Positions 1 through 11,455 are shown, numbered from the stretch's first letter. The stretch: 64,000 nucleotides of DNA from DATARH01 sp963773625 (GCA_963773625.1 CAVZCJ010000003.1:1-64000); one strand, 5' to 3'. Translations and numbers: made by a program. Notes: a model not told the origin generated them from the letters alone.

Positions 1-506
1 GAGATCGGGCTGTTTCAACACGAGCAGCACCGGCACAAGGATAAGGCCCGACGGAACGATCAGATCAAGAAGCCGCGGGCTGTTTTCGCTTGGCAGGCAG
101 TGAAAATACCGTGCGAGCGCCAAGATCAGCGCGATCTTCATCAGTTCGGAGGGCTGCAGTTGGATGAAGCCGAGATCGATCCAGCGTTGCGCGCCCATGC
201 CGATGACGCCGCGCAGATCGACCGCGACGATCAGTACCAAGGCAGTCCGTAAATCCAATACGAGACCCGGAACCAGTGGCGGATATCGATCAGCGCCGCA
301 CCGATCATCGGGATGAAGGCAATCGCGAACCGCGCCAGTTGCTTCGAGGCCCAGGGCTGCATACTGCCGTTCGCCGCCGAATACAGCATCGCGAAACCGA
401 TGCTGGAGATCGAGGCAGACCAACAGGATCAAGCCCCACTGCACCCGCGCACCTTGTCGGTGAGGGTGAGTTCGCGCCGGCCGATATCGGAGGAGAAGCT
501 GGCCAT
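1..506 (-). CDS. rodA: RodA, rod-shape peptidoglycan glycosyltransferase (partial, frameshifted)
   Basis: SEDS-family membrane protein that polymerises lipid II in the elongasome with PBP2. The start is an ATG (complement of 504-506) a few bases after the mrdA stop. Joined fragments read as an N-terminus followed by hydrophobic segments, then the typical RodA stretch RGVIGMGAQRWIDLG and QPSELMKI. The gene runs off the left edge of the window. About three single-base frameshifts break it, so no long open frame remains. It is the last visible gene of mreBCD-mrdA-rodA. Identification is by family knowledge; the frameshifts look like sequence errors. Confidence 0.85.
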
Positions 507-510
507 CGCG

Positions 511-2451
511 CTATCCCCGTGGCGGGCGGGGAGCCGGGTTGGGTTGGGGCAGAGGCGGCGGCACCGGCGGTGCGACCTGAGCGATCGCATCGGGTTGCGG
601 TACGCGGCGGGCAGGGTCGCGCTTTTGCACCTCTAGCAGGACGTCGCGCGCGATCGGCGCGGCGACGGCCGAACCGCCGCCGCCCTCGACGCCGCCATGC
701 TCGACCACGACCGCGCAGACATAGCGCGGCGCGCCGACCGGCGCGAAGGCAACAAACAGCGCGTGGTCGCGCTCCTTCCACGGGATTTCATCCTCTTTGC
801 GCAGACCGTGATCGCGCTCGTACTGGCTGATGCGCCGCACCTGCGAGGTGCCCGATTTGCCGCCCATGGCGAAGCCGGCATCCTTGATCCGCGCGGCATA
901 GGCGGTGCCGCCCTCCTCGTTGACGACCGCGGTCATGCCATCGAGCACCAGCGCCAGGGAGCGCGGGCTGATGCCTAGCGCCGGAAAGGCGTTGATCTTT
1001 CGGTCGCCGCCCGCCGGGCAGCAATCCCTGCTTGCGCACGAGGTGCGGCACGATCGCCCGGCCGGTGACAAGGCGCGCGGCCATGGTCGCGACCTGCAGC
1101 GGGGTGGCCAGCACCGAACCCTGGCCGATGCCGGAGATCAGGGTCTCGCCTTGCTGCCAGGCGACGCCGGTCGTCGCCAGCTTCCAGTCGCGGTCGGGGA
1201 TCAGCCCGGCGCGTTCGCCGGGTATGTCGAGCCCGAGCGGGTCGCCAAAACCGAAGCGGTGAGCCATCGCCGCGATATGATCGATGCCGGTGCGGCGCGC
1301 GGTCTCGTAGAAATAGACGTCGCAGGATTTCTTGATCGCGTCGTGCAGATGCAGCGTGCCGTGGCCGCCCTTCTGCCAGCAATGGAATGTCGCGTCGCCA
1401 AGCTCGAGATAGCCGGGGCAGGTGACCGCCGTATCCGGGGTGATCGCGCCGCTTTCGAGCGCGGCCAGCGCGACGACCGGCTTGAAGGTCGAGCCAGGCG
1501 GGTAGAGCCCGCCGATCGCCTTGTCGGATAGCGGATTGCGCGGGTCGGTCGACAGCTCCTGCCACGCCGCTTGCGTGAGCCCGGTCGAGAACAGCGTCGG
1601 GTCGTAGCTGGGGCTGGAGACCAAGGCGATGACGTCACCGTTGACCGCGTCGAGCAGCACGCAGGAGACGCTCTGCTCGGCGCTACAGCGTTTGGTGACG
1701 AAATCCTGCATCGCCGCATCGAGCGCGAGTCACGACATCCTGCCCGGGCTGTCCGTCGTTGCGGGCAGATCTCTCGCACGACGCGGCCATAGGCGTTGAC
1801 CTCGATCTGGCTGCTCCCTGCGCTGCCGCGCAGCACCAGATCTTCGGATTTCTCGATGCCCGCCTTGCCGATGCGGAAATCCGGCAGCTCCAGGAGCGGG
1901 TCGCCGGTCAGCTCCTTCTCCGACACAGCCGCGACATAGCCAAGCACATGCGCCGCGGTCGGCCCGTAGGGATAGAAGCGGATCAGGCCCTGATCGATCG
2001 AGACGCCGGGCAGCTCGGGGATCGCCACCTCGATGCGCGCCATCTCGCTCCAAGTGAGGTTGCTGCGCACCACGACCGGCACAAAGGCATGCTTGCGCTT
2101 GGCGTCGCGCAGCGCCCGTTTGCGGTCCGCATCGCTGACCTCGATCAGCGTGGCGATCGCGTCGATCGTCGCGTTGATGTCGGAGGTCTGCTCGGGGACG
2201 ATGACGACCCGGTAATTCTGGCGGTTATCGGCGAGGCTGACGCCAAACCGGTCAAGGATGCGGCCGCGCGGCGGCACCAGAAGCCGCAGGTTGATGCGGT
2301 TCTCGTCAGCCATGACGCGGTAGCGGTCGCGGTCGAAGACCTGGAGCTGATAGAGGCGCCCGGCGAGGGCGGCGACCAGCGCGACCTGTCCCCCGGCGAG
2401 GATCGCCGCCCGCCGGCCCAGCAGCTTTTGCCGTAATGTCTCGCGCGGCAT
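511..2451 (-). CDS. mrdA: Penicillin-binding protein 2 (elongasome transpeptidase), frameshifted
   Basis: Transpeptidase that cross-links peptidoglycan during cell elongation, anchored by one N-terminal membrane segment (LAGGQVALVAALAGRLYQL). The class B PBP dimerisation domain follows. The catalytic domain has all motifs: SxxK as STFK in PPGSTFKPVV, the second motif as KKSCDVYFYE, and KSGT in GGKSGTSQV. The C-terminus is proline-rich. Three inferred one-base insertions (near 1730, 1770 and 1015) split it into three frames; removing them restores about 645 residues, the usual length. Start ATG at 2451; rodA follows within 5 bases. Confidence 0.93.
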
Positions 2452-2467
2452 GACTAGAACCCGGTGG

Positions 2468-2998
2468 TCAGCCGGCGCCCATCACCGCGCGTTGGGCGCG
2501 GCCGAGCAGGAAGCTGGCCAACGGGAAGATCGCGATGGTCAATGCGGCGCGGATGACGGTGTTGCGGAAGTCGAAGAGGCCGAGGTTGAGGATGCAATGC
2601 AAGGCCCATAGCCCGGACAGGGCTACCACCGTCAGCAAGGTGAAGCCGGTCCACACGAAGGGAAAGGAGCGATTGACGAAATAGCGCCGGTAGCCCAGCA
2701 CCGCGCTGCGCGACAGCAGCAGCAGCAACGCGTTGATCCCGATCGGCGAGCCGGCCAAGAGGTCCTCGGTCAACCCGATGGCGAACAGCGCCAGCGGCGG
2801 CAACAGATCGGGGCGATAGATCGTCCAATGGTAGGCCGCCATCAAGGTGAACACAGGGGTCAGCGCAGCATAGCCCGGGATGTGGACCGGCAGCACGGAA
2901 ATCAGCGCGGCGAATAGCGTCGTCGCCACCGGCAGCATGCGCCCCGCGCCGTTATTGACCCGCGGTAGCGCCGGAATGCTGAAGACCTTGAGAGCCAT
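2468..2998 (-). CDS. mreD: Rod shape-determining membrane protein MreD
   Basis: 176-residue multi-pass inner-membrane protein of the Rod complex. It shows five to six hydrophobic segments and the family's PPLALFAIGLTEDLLAG region. It is intact, lies between mreC and mrdA, and is separated from mrdA by 16 bases, so it is probably cotranscribed. MreD proteins diverge strongly, so the call rests on hydropathy, length and position in the operon as much as on sequence. Confidence 0.9.
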   Translation of the reverse strand: MALKVFSIPALPRVNNGAGRMLPVATTLFAALISVLPVHIPGYAALTPVFTLMAAYHWTIYRPDLLPPLALFAIGLTEDLLAGSPIGINALLLLLSRSAVLGYRRYFVNRSFPFVWTGFTLLTVVALSGLWALHCILNLGLFDFRNTVIRAALTIAIFPLASFLLGRAQRAVMGAG

Positions 2999-3055
2999 AG
3001 ACCTAGCCTTCAGCGGGTTGTGTCGTCCTCGCCGGGGGACTTGCGTTTGCTTGGT

Positions 3056-3859
3056 TTAGCGAGCGACTTGCACCGGCTGGGGCAGCGATCGCGACAGGCC
3101 ATAGTCGACGACCAGGAGGTACCCGACCTGGGACAATTCGACATAGGGCTCGATCCGCGGCCCACCCGCGTCGATGGCACTCACCACGCCGACCGGCAGC
3201 CCGGGCGGGAAAATCCCGCCCTCGCCCGAGGTGACGACGCGGTCGCCGATCTTTCACCGCGTCGGGAGACGTGCAAATACATGAGCCTCGGCCGCTCGGA
3301 ATTGTCGCCCGCCAGCACCGCGTTGACATGCGAGCTTTCGATCATCACCGGGATGCGCGAGTTGAGGTCGGTGATCAGCAGCACCCGGGCGGCGCGGTTG
3401 CCGACTTCGGTCAGCCGCCCGACCAGCCCCTCGCCAGTGATCGCGGCCTGGCCGCGCGCGACATGGTCCTCGATGCCGGCATTGATGAGGAGCGTGCGCA
3501 CGTAGGCGCCGCCCGAATTGGCGATGACCCGGGCGGTGACGTATGAAACCGAGTTCTCCGGCACCGCCTTCAGTAAAGCCGCGCAGTTTTTGGTTGTCGG
3601 CGGACAGGTTGAGCGCGGTCTGCTGCCATTGCAGCAACCGCGCATTCTCGGCTTCGAGGCGCGCGTTCTCCTGGTAGGTGTTGACAAGCATTTGCACGTT
3701 GTCGATCACGCTGCCGACGGCGGCAAGCGGTCGCGAAAACGCCTCGAGAACCGGCGCGACCGTATCGGTCACCGCCGTGCGCACCGAATCGAAGATCAGC
3801 TGATCGGCCTTGCCGAGCATGACGATCGCAGCCGATAGCAGCACGAGGATCGGCAGCAT
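3056..3859 (-). CDS. mreC: Rod shape-determining protein MreC, frameshifted
   Basis: Periplasmic scaffold of the elongasome with one N-terminal membrane helix (LPILVLLSAAIVMLGKADQ), a coiled-coil stretch (ENARLEAENARLLQWQQ) and beta-rich MreC domains (TSGEGGIFPPGLPVG near the end). The joined reading ends in VELSQVGYLLVVDYGLSRS and a stop at 3056-3058. Three apparent one-base insertions break it, near 3590 and twice near 3250-3270. The start is uncertain: the ATG at 3859 is the first in frame, but the family usually has a few more residues upstream and an in-frame stop sits near 3890. Confidence 0.9.
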
Positions 3860-4017
3860 CGTGCGCTGGATCGCCGCGCGCTCTTTGCGGCGAAAGCCAG
3901 ATCACGCCGTTCCCTCAGCCGTTACGGCGCCGATGCACCCAACGGGCCGCATCGCGCTCTCGCTAGCATGAGTCCCCTGCCCATAACCGCTCGCGGAGGC
4001 GAGCCGATAAAAGACTC

Positions 4018-5067
<1,050 letters not shown>

Positions 5068-5276
5068 GAACCCAAAGTTGCCGACCCGCCCCGATTTCAG
5101 TCCGGCGCGGGGGCGCCGCCAAAATCGTCTTGCCGATCAATGACATTATTGTTCGCATCGGGCAACAATGATTGCGATTGTTGCCAGCAAATGCGCGCAA
5201 CCCGTCAGAATCCCCCGTTTCGTCTACCGATCCTTACTGATTGCCATGGCTCATTCAAGTGATCTTAAGTAAACTT

Positions 5277-5516
5277 ATGGTTGACGACCTTAAGAGCGAC
5301 GCGGCCATCGTCAAACGTTCGGTGCGCATCGCCGGCCATGCCACCAGCGTTTCGCTCGAGGCGGCGTTCTGGCGGGGGTTATGCGACGTCGCCGCCGCGC
5401 GTGGCCTTCCGGTCAACGCCTTGCTGGCCTCAATCGACGCCGGGCGGAGCGGCAACTTGTCGAGCGCAATCCGCCTCTTTGTGCTCGATTGCGCGCGGCG
5501 CGGCGAGCTTTTGTGA
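5277..5516 (+). CDS. Ribbon-helix-helix domain protein
   Basis: About 79 residues. The core KRSVRIAGHATSVSLEAAFW and the downstream helices (LSSAIRLFVLDCARRG) match the small alphaproteobacterial ribbon-helix-helix family (RHH_4 type), presumably a DNA-binding regulator whose targets are unknown. The ATG at 5277 is preferred because it directly precedes the conserved part; an in-frame ATG at 5241 would add 12 unconserved residues. It is followed 24 bases later by a DUF4169 gene, a common pairing in this class. It is divergent from mreB. Confidence 0.8.
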   Translation: MVDDLKSDAAIVKRSVRIAGHATSVSLEAAFWRGLCDVAAARGLPVNALLASIDAGRSGNLSSAIRLFVLDCARRGELL

Positions 5517-5540
5517 TAGGGTCGAGCCCGGAGACCCACA

Positions 5541-5714
5541 GTGACCTCGATCGTTAATCTCAACCGGTTTCGCAAAGCCAAGAAGCGCTCAGAGGCGCAG
5601 CAGCGCGCGGTCGAAAACCGCGCCCTGTCCGGCCGCAGCAAGAAAGACCGGCGCGCCGCAGAGAGCGAGCGCCAGCGGGCCGCGCGTGAACTTGACGGTA
5701 AGCGTCTCGACTGA
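5541..5714 (+). CDS. DUF4169 family small protein
   Basis: 57 residues from a GTG start. The pattern IVNLNRFRKAKKRSEAQQ followed by a lysine/arginine/glutamate-rich helix ending in RELDGKRLD is the DUF4169 signature. It is very basic and probably a single long helix. It sits directly downstream of the ribbon-helix-helix gene and is probably cotranscribed. Function is unknown; binding to nucleic acid or to the partner protein would be a guess. Confidence 0.8.
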   Translation: MTSIVNLNRFRKAKKRSEAQQRAVENRALSGRSKKDRRAAESERQRAARELDGKRLD

Positions 5715-5718
5715 AGTA

Positions 5719-6232
5719 TCAGGTTGCGGCGAGAGCGGCGCGATAGGCAATCTCATTCGCCGCGTCAAAGCACACGAAGATCACCTGCTTCGGGGTAGTC
5801 GTTTGCCGCCAAATAGGCGGCGACCGCGTTCACCGCGATCCGTGCCGCCGGTTCGCGCGGATAGCCGTAAACCCCTGTGGAGATCGCCGGAAAGGCGATT
5901 GCGGCGAACCGGTTCTCGCGGGCGATCCGCAACGAGTTCTGGTAACATGAGGCAAGAATTTCCGCCTCGTTGGCGTTTCCGCCCCGCCACACGGGACCGA
6001 CCGTGTGGATGACGTAAGACGCCGTCAGCCGATAGCCACGGGTTAATTTCGCCTCGCCCGGAGAGCAGCCGCCCAGCAATCGGCACTCGGCAAGCAACTC
6101 GGGGCCGGCGGCGCGGTGGATCGCGCCGTCGACACCGCCACCGCCCAGCAGCGACGTATTAGCGGCATTGACGACCGCATCCACTGCGAGCCGCGTGATG
6201 TCGCCGGTTTCGAGCTTGACCCTCGGCAGCAT
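5719..6232 (-). CDS. Macro-domain (ADP-ribose binding/hydrolysing) protein
   Basis: About 170 residues. Macro-domain motifs are clear: GDITRLAVDAVVNAANTSLL with the NAAN motif, GGGGVDGAIHRAAG, and GVYGYPREPAARIA. This resembles the YmdB/MacroD group that removes mono-ADP-ribose or hydrolyses O-acetyl-ADP-ribose. One extra C near 5790 shifts the frame; after removal the end reads KQVIFVCFDAANEIAYRAAL, as expected for the family, with the stop at 5719. It lies alone between DUF4169 and an ECF sigma gene. Confidence 0.88.
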
Positions 6233-6250
6233 GGCCAGATTTTAGAGCGT

Positions 6251-6288
6251 GAAACGAAAACGGGAACCGGCGAATTTCCGGTTCCCGT
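6251..6288 (-). terminator. Rho-independent terminator after the ECF sigma gene
   Basis: An 11-bp perfect stem (6260-6270 with 6278-6288, arm ACGGGAACCGG) and a 7-base loop. On the minus strand it is followed by TTTTCGTTTC. It lies 37 bases past the stop of the sigma gene at 6325, so it fits termination of that transcript. Confidence 0.75.
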
Positions 6289-6324
6289 TCGTTGGGCTGT
6301 GAAGCCGGCCGGAGCGGCCGAGCG

Positions 6325-6939
6325 CTAAGCGGCGCGATAGGTCGAGCGCGGCAAGTGGAGTGCTTCCTTCCGTTGAGGAGTTCGGCTTACCACGTGTTCG
6401 CCCGCAACCCGACGCGGCAAGCTCGGCCGCGCCATGATCGCTTCTGCCCGGCGGTCGGGGACAATGCCCATCAGCCGGCGCAGCGCCTCGCGACCGCGCG
6501 ACAGGCGCGAGCGGACGGTGCCAACCGGGACGCCGATGATCTCGGCGACTGCCTCGTAGCGCAGGCCTTCGAGGCCTACCAGCAGGATCACCGAGCGCTG
6601 CTCATCAGGCAGCCGGGCGAGTGCACGGTCCAAGTCGCGCAATTCGAGCGAGCGGCCCTGATCCGCCGGGCGGGTCAGCGATGGCTCGGTCTCGCTGATC
6701 GTCACCGCCGCCCCTTCGCGTACGGCTCGGCGAACCTGATTGACATATTGGTTGTGCAAGATGGTGAAGAGCCATGCCCGCAAATCCGTGCCTTCTTTCC
6801 ACAGGTGTTGCTTCGCCAGTCCGCGCACCAGGCAATCCTGGACGAGATCGTCAGCGGCCACCGCATCACGGGTCAGCGCGTGCGCATAGCGCCGCAGGCG
6901 CGGAATTTCGGCTTCGATTTTCCGACAGAGGTCGGTCAT
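6325..6939 (-). CDS. ECF-type RNA polymerase sigma factor (EcfG/RpoE-like)
   Basis: 204 residues. Region 2 is AADDLVQDCLVRGLAK followed by LRAWLFTILHNQYVNQVRR; region 4 is EQRSVILLVGLEGLRYEAVA and GVPVGTVRSRLSRGREALRR. It is closely similar to the sigma factor at 39917-40498 in the island. Both lack an adjacent anti-sigma gene. A basic tail of about 45 residues follows region 4. It is divergent from the response regulator at 7106, with a 166-base shared upstream region, and is followed by a strong terminator. Confidence 0.92.
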   Translation of the reverse strand: MTDLCRKIEAEIPRLRRYAHALTRDAVAADDLVQDCLVRGLAKQHLWKEGTDLRAWLFTILHNQYVNQVRRAVREGAAVTISETEPSLTRPADQGRSLELRDLDRALARLPDEQRSVILLVGLEGLRYEAVAEIIGVPVGTVRSRLSRGREALRRLMGIVPDRRAEAIMARPSLPRRVAGEHVVSRTPQRKEALHLPRSTYRAA

Positions 6940-7105
6940 TGGGGTAACCCCGCTTTGTTGCTACCGGCGCAAGGCCGGTCGGAACGCGAGGAATTTAGCG
7001 AGGGCTCGCAACCCGATGATGACAAGCGAGCTTCTTTTTGTAAGGAATTGTAACCGTAGATGTCTTCGATTATGTGTTTGTGGCACCCTGCCAAATCGTG
7101 GATTT

Positions 7106-7826
7106 ATGAGCGAAACGGGATACATACTGGTCGTCGATGACGAGCGGGATATATGCGATCTCGTGCGCGAATACCTCGACGAGCGAAGGGTTTCGCGTAT
7201 CGACCGCGAACGATGGCGCGGGGCTGCGCGAGGAGATGGCGCGCTCCAAGGTCGATCTCGTCATCCTCGATCTGATGCTGCCAGGTGAGGATGGGTTGCA
7301 GTTGGCGCGTGAGCTGCGCACCGCCTCCGATGTCGGCATCATCATGCTGACCGGGCGCGGCGAGACGGTGGACCGCATCATCGGCCTGGAGATGGGCGCC
7401 GACGACTATCTGCCGAAGCCGTTCCACCTGCGCGAGCTGTTGGCCCGGGTGCGCAGTGTGATGCGCCGCGCCGCCTCGCGCGCCGCCGAGCGGGCAATCG
7501 GCGAGCGTTCGCGGGTACGCTTTGCCGACTGGACCCTCGATCTATCGAGCCGGGGGTTGCTGTCGCCATTGGGAAACGACGTTCGGTTGACGACCGGCGA
7601 GTTCGAGTTGCTGGCGGCGCTGGTCAACCATGCCAACCAAGTGCTGTCGCGCGATCGCCTGCTCGACCTGTCGCGCCATCGCGAGGCGGGTCCGTTCGAC
7701 CGCACCATCGACGTGCAGGTCGGCCGCTTGCGCCGCAAGCTGGAGGACGACCCGAAGAACCCCACGATCATCAAGACCGTGCGCGGCGGCGGCTATATGT
7801 TCACGCCGCCGGTCGAGTTCGAGTAA
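7106..7826 (+). CDS. OmpR/PhoB-family response regulator
   Basis: About 240 residues: a receiver domain (YILVVDDERDICDLV; phospho-acceptor Asp in LVILDLMLPGEDG; conserved Lys in DDYLPKPF) and a winged-helix DNA-binding domain ending in RTIDVQVGRLRRKLEDDP and KTVRGGGYMF. One extra base near 7187 shifts the frame; removing it gives YLDSEGFRVSTAND. The start ATG at 7106 precedes the receiver directly. No histidine kinase is adjacent, so its partner is unknown. Confidence 0.93.
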
Positions 7827-7839
7827 GCGAGCGGACGGC

Positions 7840-9113
7840 CTAGCCGGGCCGGACCAGAACGTGCCGCTTGCGGCCGGCGCTTAGTTTGATCTGGCCTTGG
7901 GCGTCAAGATCGGCGAGCGAGACGATCTGCATTTCGTTTCCAATCACCGCATCGTTGAGCCGCGCACCGCCGCCCTTGATCAGCTGGCGCGCCTCGCCGT
8001 TGGAGTGTGGCGAGTCCGGCCTGGACGAACAGTTCGAACACCGGCACGCCGCGTCGAGCGCGTCTACGTCCACTTGATAGCGGCATCCGCTGATGGCATC
8101 CCTCGCCGGCAAATTCTCGCCGGTCGCCAAACACCGCCTCTGCCGTTGTCGGCGGCTTCCTCCGCCGCCGCGCGGCCATGGCAGAGAGCGGTCGCCTCCG
8201 TTGCCAGCATCTTCTTCGCCTCGTTGATATCGCCGTCACGCAGGTTTTCCAGACGGGCGATCTCGTCGAGCGGCAATTCGGTAAACAGCCTCAGAAACCG
8301 GCCGATATCAGCGTCTTCGCAGTTGCGCCAGTATTGCCAGTATTCGTAGGGGCTGAGCCGCTCGGCATTGAGCCAGACCGCGCCGCCGACGCTCTTGCCC
8401 ATCTTGACGCCGGAGGCGGTCGCCATCAGCGGCGTTGTCAGCCCGAACAGCGATTTCTGGGCCACCCGCCGGCCGAGCTCGACCCCGTGCACGATGTTGC
8501 CCCATTGGTCGGAGCCGCCCATCTGCAGCACGCAATCGTAGCGCCGCGCCAGCTCGACGAAATCATAGGCCTGGAGGATCGTGTAATTGAATTCGAGAAA
8601 GGTCAGCGGCTGCTCGCGTTCGAGCCGCAGCTTGACGCTGTCCTGGGTCAGCATGCGGTTGACCGAGAAATGCCGGCCGATATCGCGCAGCAGCGGGATA
8701 TAGCGCAGCTCGTCGAGCCAGTCGGCGTTGTTGACCATCACCGCGTCGGTCGGCCCGTCGCCGAATTGCAGGAACTTGGCGAAGACCTGGCGAATGCCGG
8801 CCATGTTACGCGCGATGTCGGCGTCGGAGAGCAGCGGCCGCGCCTCGTCCTTGCCCGACGGGTCGCCGATCCGCGTGGTGCCGCCGCCCATCAGCACGAT
8901 CGGCTTGTGCCCGGACCGCTGGTAGAGCCGCAGCAGCATGATTCCCAACAGGCTGCCGATATGCAGACTGTCGGCGGTGCAGTCGTAGCCGATATAGGCG
9001 GTGACCGGCTGGCCAGCCGCGAGGCGCTGGTCGAGCTCCGCCAGGTCGGTGCATTGATGGACGTAGCCGCGGTCCTGCGCGGCGGCGAGAAAGGATGAAC
9101 GGACACTGGGCAT
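7840..9113 (-). CDS. tyrS: Tyrosyl-tRNA synthetase, frameshifted at the C-terminus
   Basis: Class I synthetase charging tRNA-Tyr. The HIGH-like motif is in CTADSLHIGSLLGIMLL and the KMSKS-like motif is GVKMGKSVGG; the tyrosine pocket is represented by YTILQAYDFVEL and MGGSDQWGNI. The C-terminal S4 domain is present (GEARQLIKGGGARLND). At least two indels between 8000 and 8160 scatter the region between catalytic and S4 domains over three frames. The start is the ATG at 9113, which shares its CATG with the divergent anmK start. Confidence 0.95.
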
Positions 9114-10209
9114 GGCGGCGTCATCTAGCACAAAACCGGTTTCGGCGCTGGGGCTGATGAGCGGCACTTCGCTCGACGGCATCGATGTCGCGGCGATCGA
9201 GAGCGACGGCGAGGGCCGGTGTCGTCGCCGGCGCCGGCGCTGACGATCCCCTATCCAGCACGATTTCCGCGAGCGGCTGCGCGGCGTGCTCGGCGGGGTC
9301 GGGCCGGTCGCCGCGGTCGAGGACGAGCTGACCACGCGGCATGCCGCTGCCATCGCGGAGTTTCGCATCCGGCATCCCGCAAGTGCGGGTGGAGCTGATC
9401 GGGTTCCACGGCCACACGATTCTGCATCAGCCGGAGAACCGCCGCACCTGGCAGATCGGCGATGGCGCGCTGCTTGGCACGCCTCAGCGGCTACGACGTG
9501 GTCGCCGATTTCCGCAGCGCCGACGTCGCCGCCGGTGGCGAAGGCGCGCCGCTGGCGCCGCTGTACCACGCCGCGTTGAGCGCCGGCCTGGCGAAGCCGC
9601 TGGCCGTGCTGAACCTAGGCGGCGTCGGCAATGTCACCTGGATCGGCGAGGCCGTGCACGATCTGCTCGCCTTCGACACCGGGCCCGGCAATGCGATGCT
9701 CGACGATTGGGTGCGCCGGCATACCGGTCAGCCGGCCGATTTCGGCGGCGCGCTCGCCGGCAGCGGCCAGGTCTCGGCAGAGCCATGTCGCGCGTTTCCT
9801 GAGGCGCCGTATTTCGCGCGCAAGCCGCCCAAATCGCTCGACCGCGATGCCTTTGTCGGATTTGCGCCAGATGGCTTGTCGGCAGCCGACGGCGCCGCGA
9901 CCCTGACCGAGATGACCGCGGCGGCGGTTGCCGCCGCGCGAGTTCATTTCCCGGCACCGGCGCGGGAGTTTCTGGTGACTGGCGGTGGCCGGCACAACCC
10001 AGCGCTGATGGCGGCGCTGGCGCGGTTGCTCGGCGTGCCGGTGCGACCGGTCGAGGCGGTGGGCTGGGACGGCGACGCGCTCGAGGCACAGGCCTTCGCC
10101 TATCTGGCGATCCGCTCGGTTCGCGGCTTGCCGCTGAGCCTGCCGGGCGACCACCGGCGCGCCGCGGCCGATGCGCGGCGGCCGGCTGTTCAAGGCGCCG
10201 GTCACTTGA
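9112..10209 (+). CDS. anmK: Anhydro-N-acetylmuramic acid kinase, multiply frameshifted
   Basis: Recycles cell-wall sugar by phosphorylating and opening 1,6-anhydro-MurNAc. Joined frames give LGLMSGTSLDGIDVA (nucleotide motif) near the start, FHGHTILHQPE and WQIGDG in the middle, LNLGGVGNVTWI and AFDTGPGNAMLDDW further on, then VTGGGRHNPALM. The ending TTGAPRPMRGGRLF is typical. At least five frameshifts, most reconstructed as insertions, break it (near 9220, 9260, 9370, 9475 and 10150). The ATG at 9112 gives the expected N-terminus. Its 3' end overlaps the convergent cupredoxin gene by 8 bases. Confidence 0.9.
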
Positions 10210-10534
10210 CGACGATCGTCCCGATCATGTGCGGGTGGATCGAGCAGAAGTATTTGTAGATACCGGGCTTGTCGAAGGTGAACGAGAACTTGTCGTCGGT
10301 GTCGAGCGCGGCGGATTTGAACGTCGCTCCGGCGTCGGCGCTGGTCACCGTGTGCGGCTCCTCGTCCTTGTTGGTCCACGTCACCTTGGTGCCCGGCGCC
10401 ACGGTGAGGATCGCCGGAGAAAAGGCGAAATTGTCGATGGTCACCGTGTTCGGCTCAGCCGCATAGGCGGCAAATCCTAAGACGAGCATCAGCGCGGCGG
10501 CGAGCGGCAAGGCCCGCCGATTGATCGTGTCCAT
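10202..10534 (-). CDS. Cupredoxin (plastocyanin/amicyanin-like blue copper protein)
   Basis: 110 residues with a signal peptide (RRALPLAAALMLVLGFAAYAA) and one cupredoxin domain. Type 1 copper ligands are visible: His in EEPHTV, then Cys, His and Met in YFCSIHPHM. It is probably a periplasmic electron carrier. It starts 13 bases after the metallophosphoesterase stop and is probably cotranscribed with it. Its neighbours, an ECF sigma and anti-sigma pair divergently oriented at 11637, form a set seen in other alphaproteobacteria, suggesting envelope-stress control. Confidence 0.92.
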   Translation of the reverse strand: MDTINRRALPLAAALMLVLGFAAYAAEPNTVTIDNFAFSPAILTVAPGTKVTWTNKDEEPHTVTSADAGATFKSAALDTDDKFSFTFDKPGIYKYFCSIHPHMIGTIVVK

Positions 10535-10547
10535 GGGGGTCTCCGGG

Positions 10548-11455
10548 TTACGCCAGGGTCTGGTCGGACAGCTTCGGGGAGGCCGGCGGGCACGATCTCG
10601 ATATCGCGGATGCCGAGCACCGATTTGAGTTGATCGGCTGGCACCTTCATCGGTCCCGGGATTGGGCGCCTCACCGGCCTTCGGCTGCGGGAACGCCGTC
10701 GACATCGCGGTCTGGAAGGTCACCTTGCCCTCGACCTTCTGCACCACCTGGTGGATGTGGCCATTGAGGACGGTGACGGAACCGAAGGGCTTCAAGTAGG
10801 TGAAGGCCTGGTCGGCGTCAGCAGTCACCCAGCCCCATTGCGGGTAGATCGACCACAGCGGGATATGCGCGAGAACGACGATCGGCGTGCTGGCGCTCTT
10901 TCCCTTGAGGTCGCCTTCGAGCCACTCGAGCTGCTCCTTGCCGAGCGTGGCGCCGGTCGCCGGGGCGAAGCCGTAGACGTTGATCAGCGCGACGAAATGC
11001 ACGCCGTTCTGGTCCCAGCTGTACCAGCCTTGCCCGGTCCGACCCTTGTCGCCAAAGCGGTCGAAGAACTGCTTGCCGTCGTCGCCGATGACGTCGTGCT
11101 CGCCCGGGATGAAATGGGTGTCGAGCTTGGCGCCCTGGATGATCTGCTGGGCGGTGTCGAATTCCTCGGCCTTCGACAGATGGGTAACGTCGCCGGTATG
11201 GATCATCATCGCCGGCTTGTTGGTTTGCGCCGCGATCTTGTCGAGCGCGACCTGCAAGGTCCCGCCGGGGTTTGGGTTGACCTCGCCCTTGAAGCCGATA
11301 TGGCTGTCGCTGATCTGGACAAAGCTGAAACCGCTCGCCGCCGCCTCGGCGTCGCCGCCGAGATTGATCGCGCGGGGGATGCCGCCGGCTACACTCCAGA
11401 CGATGCCGGTGCCGGCCCAGCCCATGCATTTCAGAAAATCGCGTCTTGTGCTCAT
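10548..11455 (-). CDS. Tat-exported metallophosphoesterase
   Basis: About 300 residues. The N-terminus MSTRRDFLKCMGWAG carries a twin-arginine signal. Calcineurin-like metal motifs follow: QISDSHIGF, HTGDVTHL, PGEHDVIGD, AHIPLWS and LNGHIHQ. In GEHD the usual Asn of GNHD is replaced by Glu. Two indels near 10660 and 10575 shift the C-terminus; the restored end reads ASPKLSDQTLA with a stop at 10548. Substrate is unknown. It is divergent from the sigma/anti-sigma pair, with 180 bases between. Confidence 0.88.

Noticed and set aside
8064..9569. 501-residue tyrS reading extended to 9569
   Set aside because: The first 150 residues before MPSVRSSF are antisense to anmK and unlike any TyrS.
10202..11455. 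Single metallophosphoesterase-cupredoxin fusion protein
   Set aside because: The join depends on a frameshift near 10660; correct frames give a phosphoesterase stop at 10548 and a separate cupredoxin with its own signal peptide.
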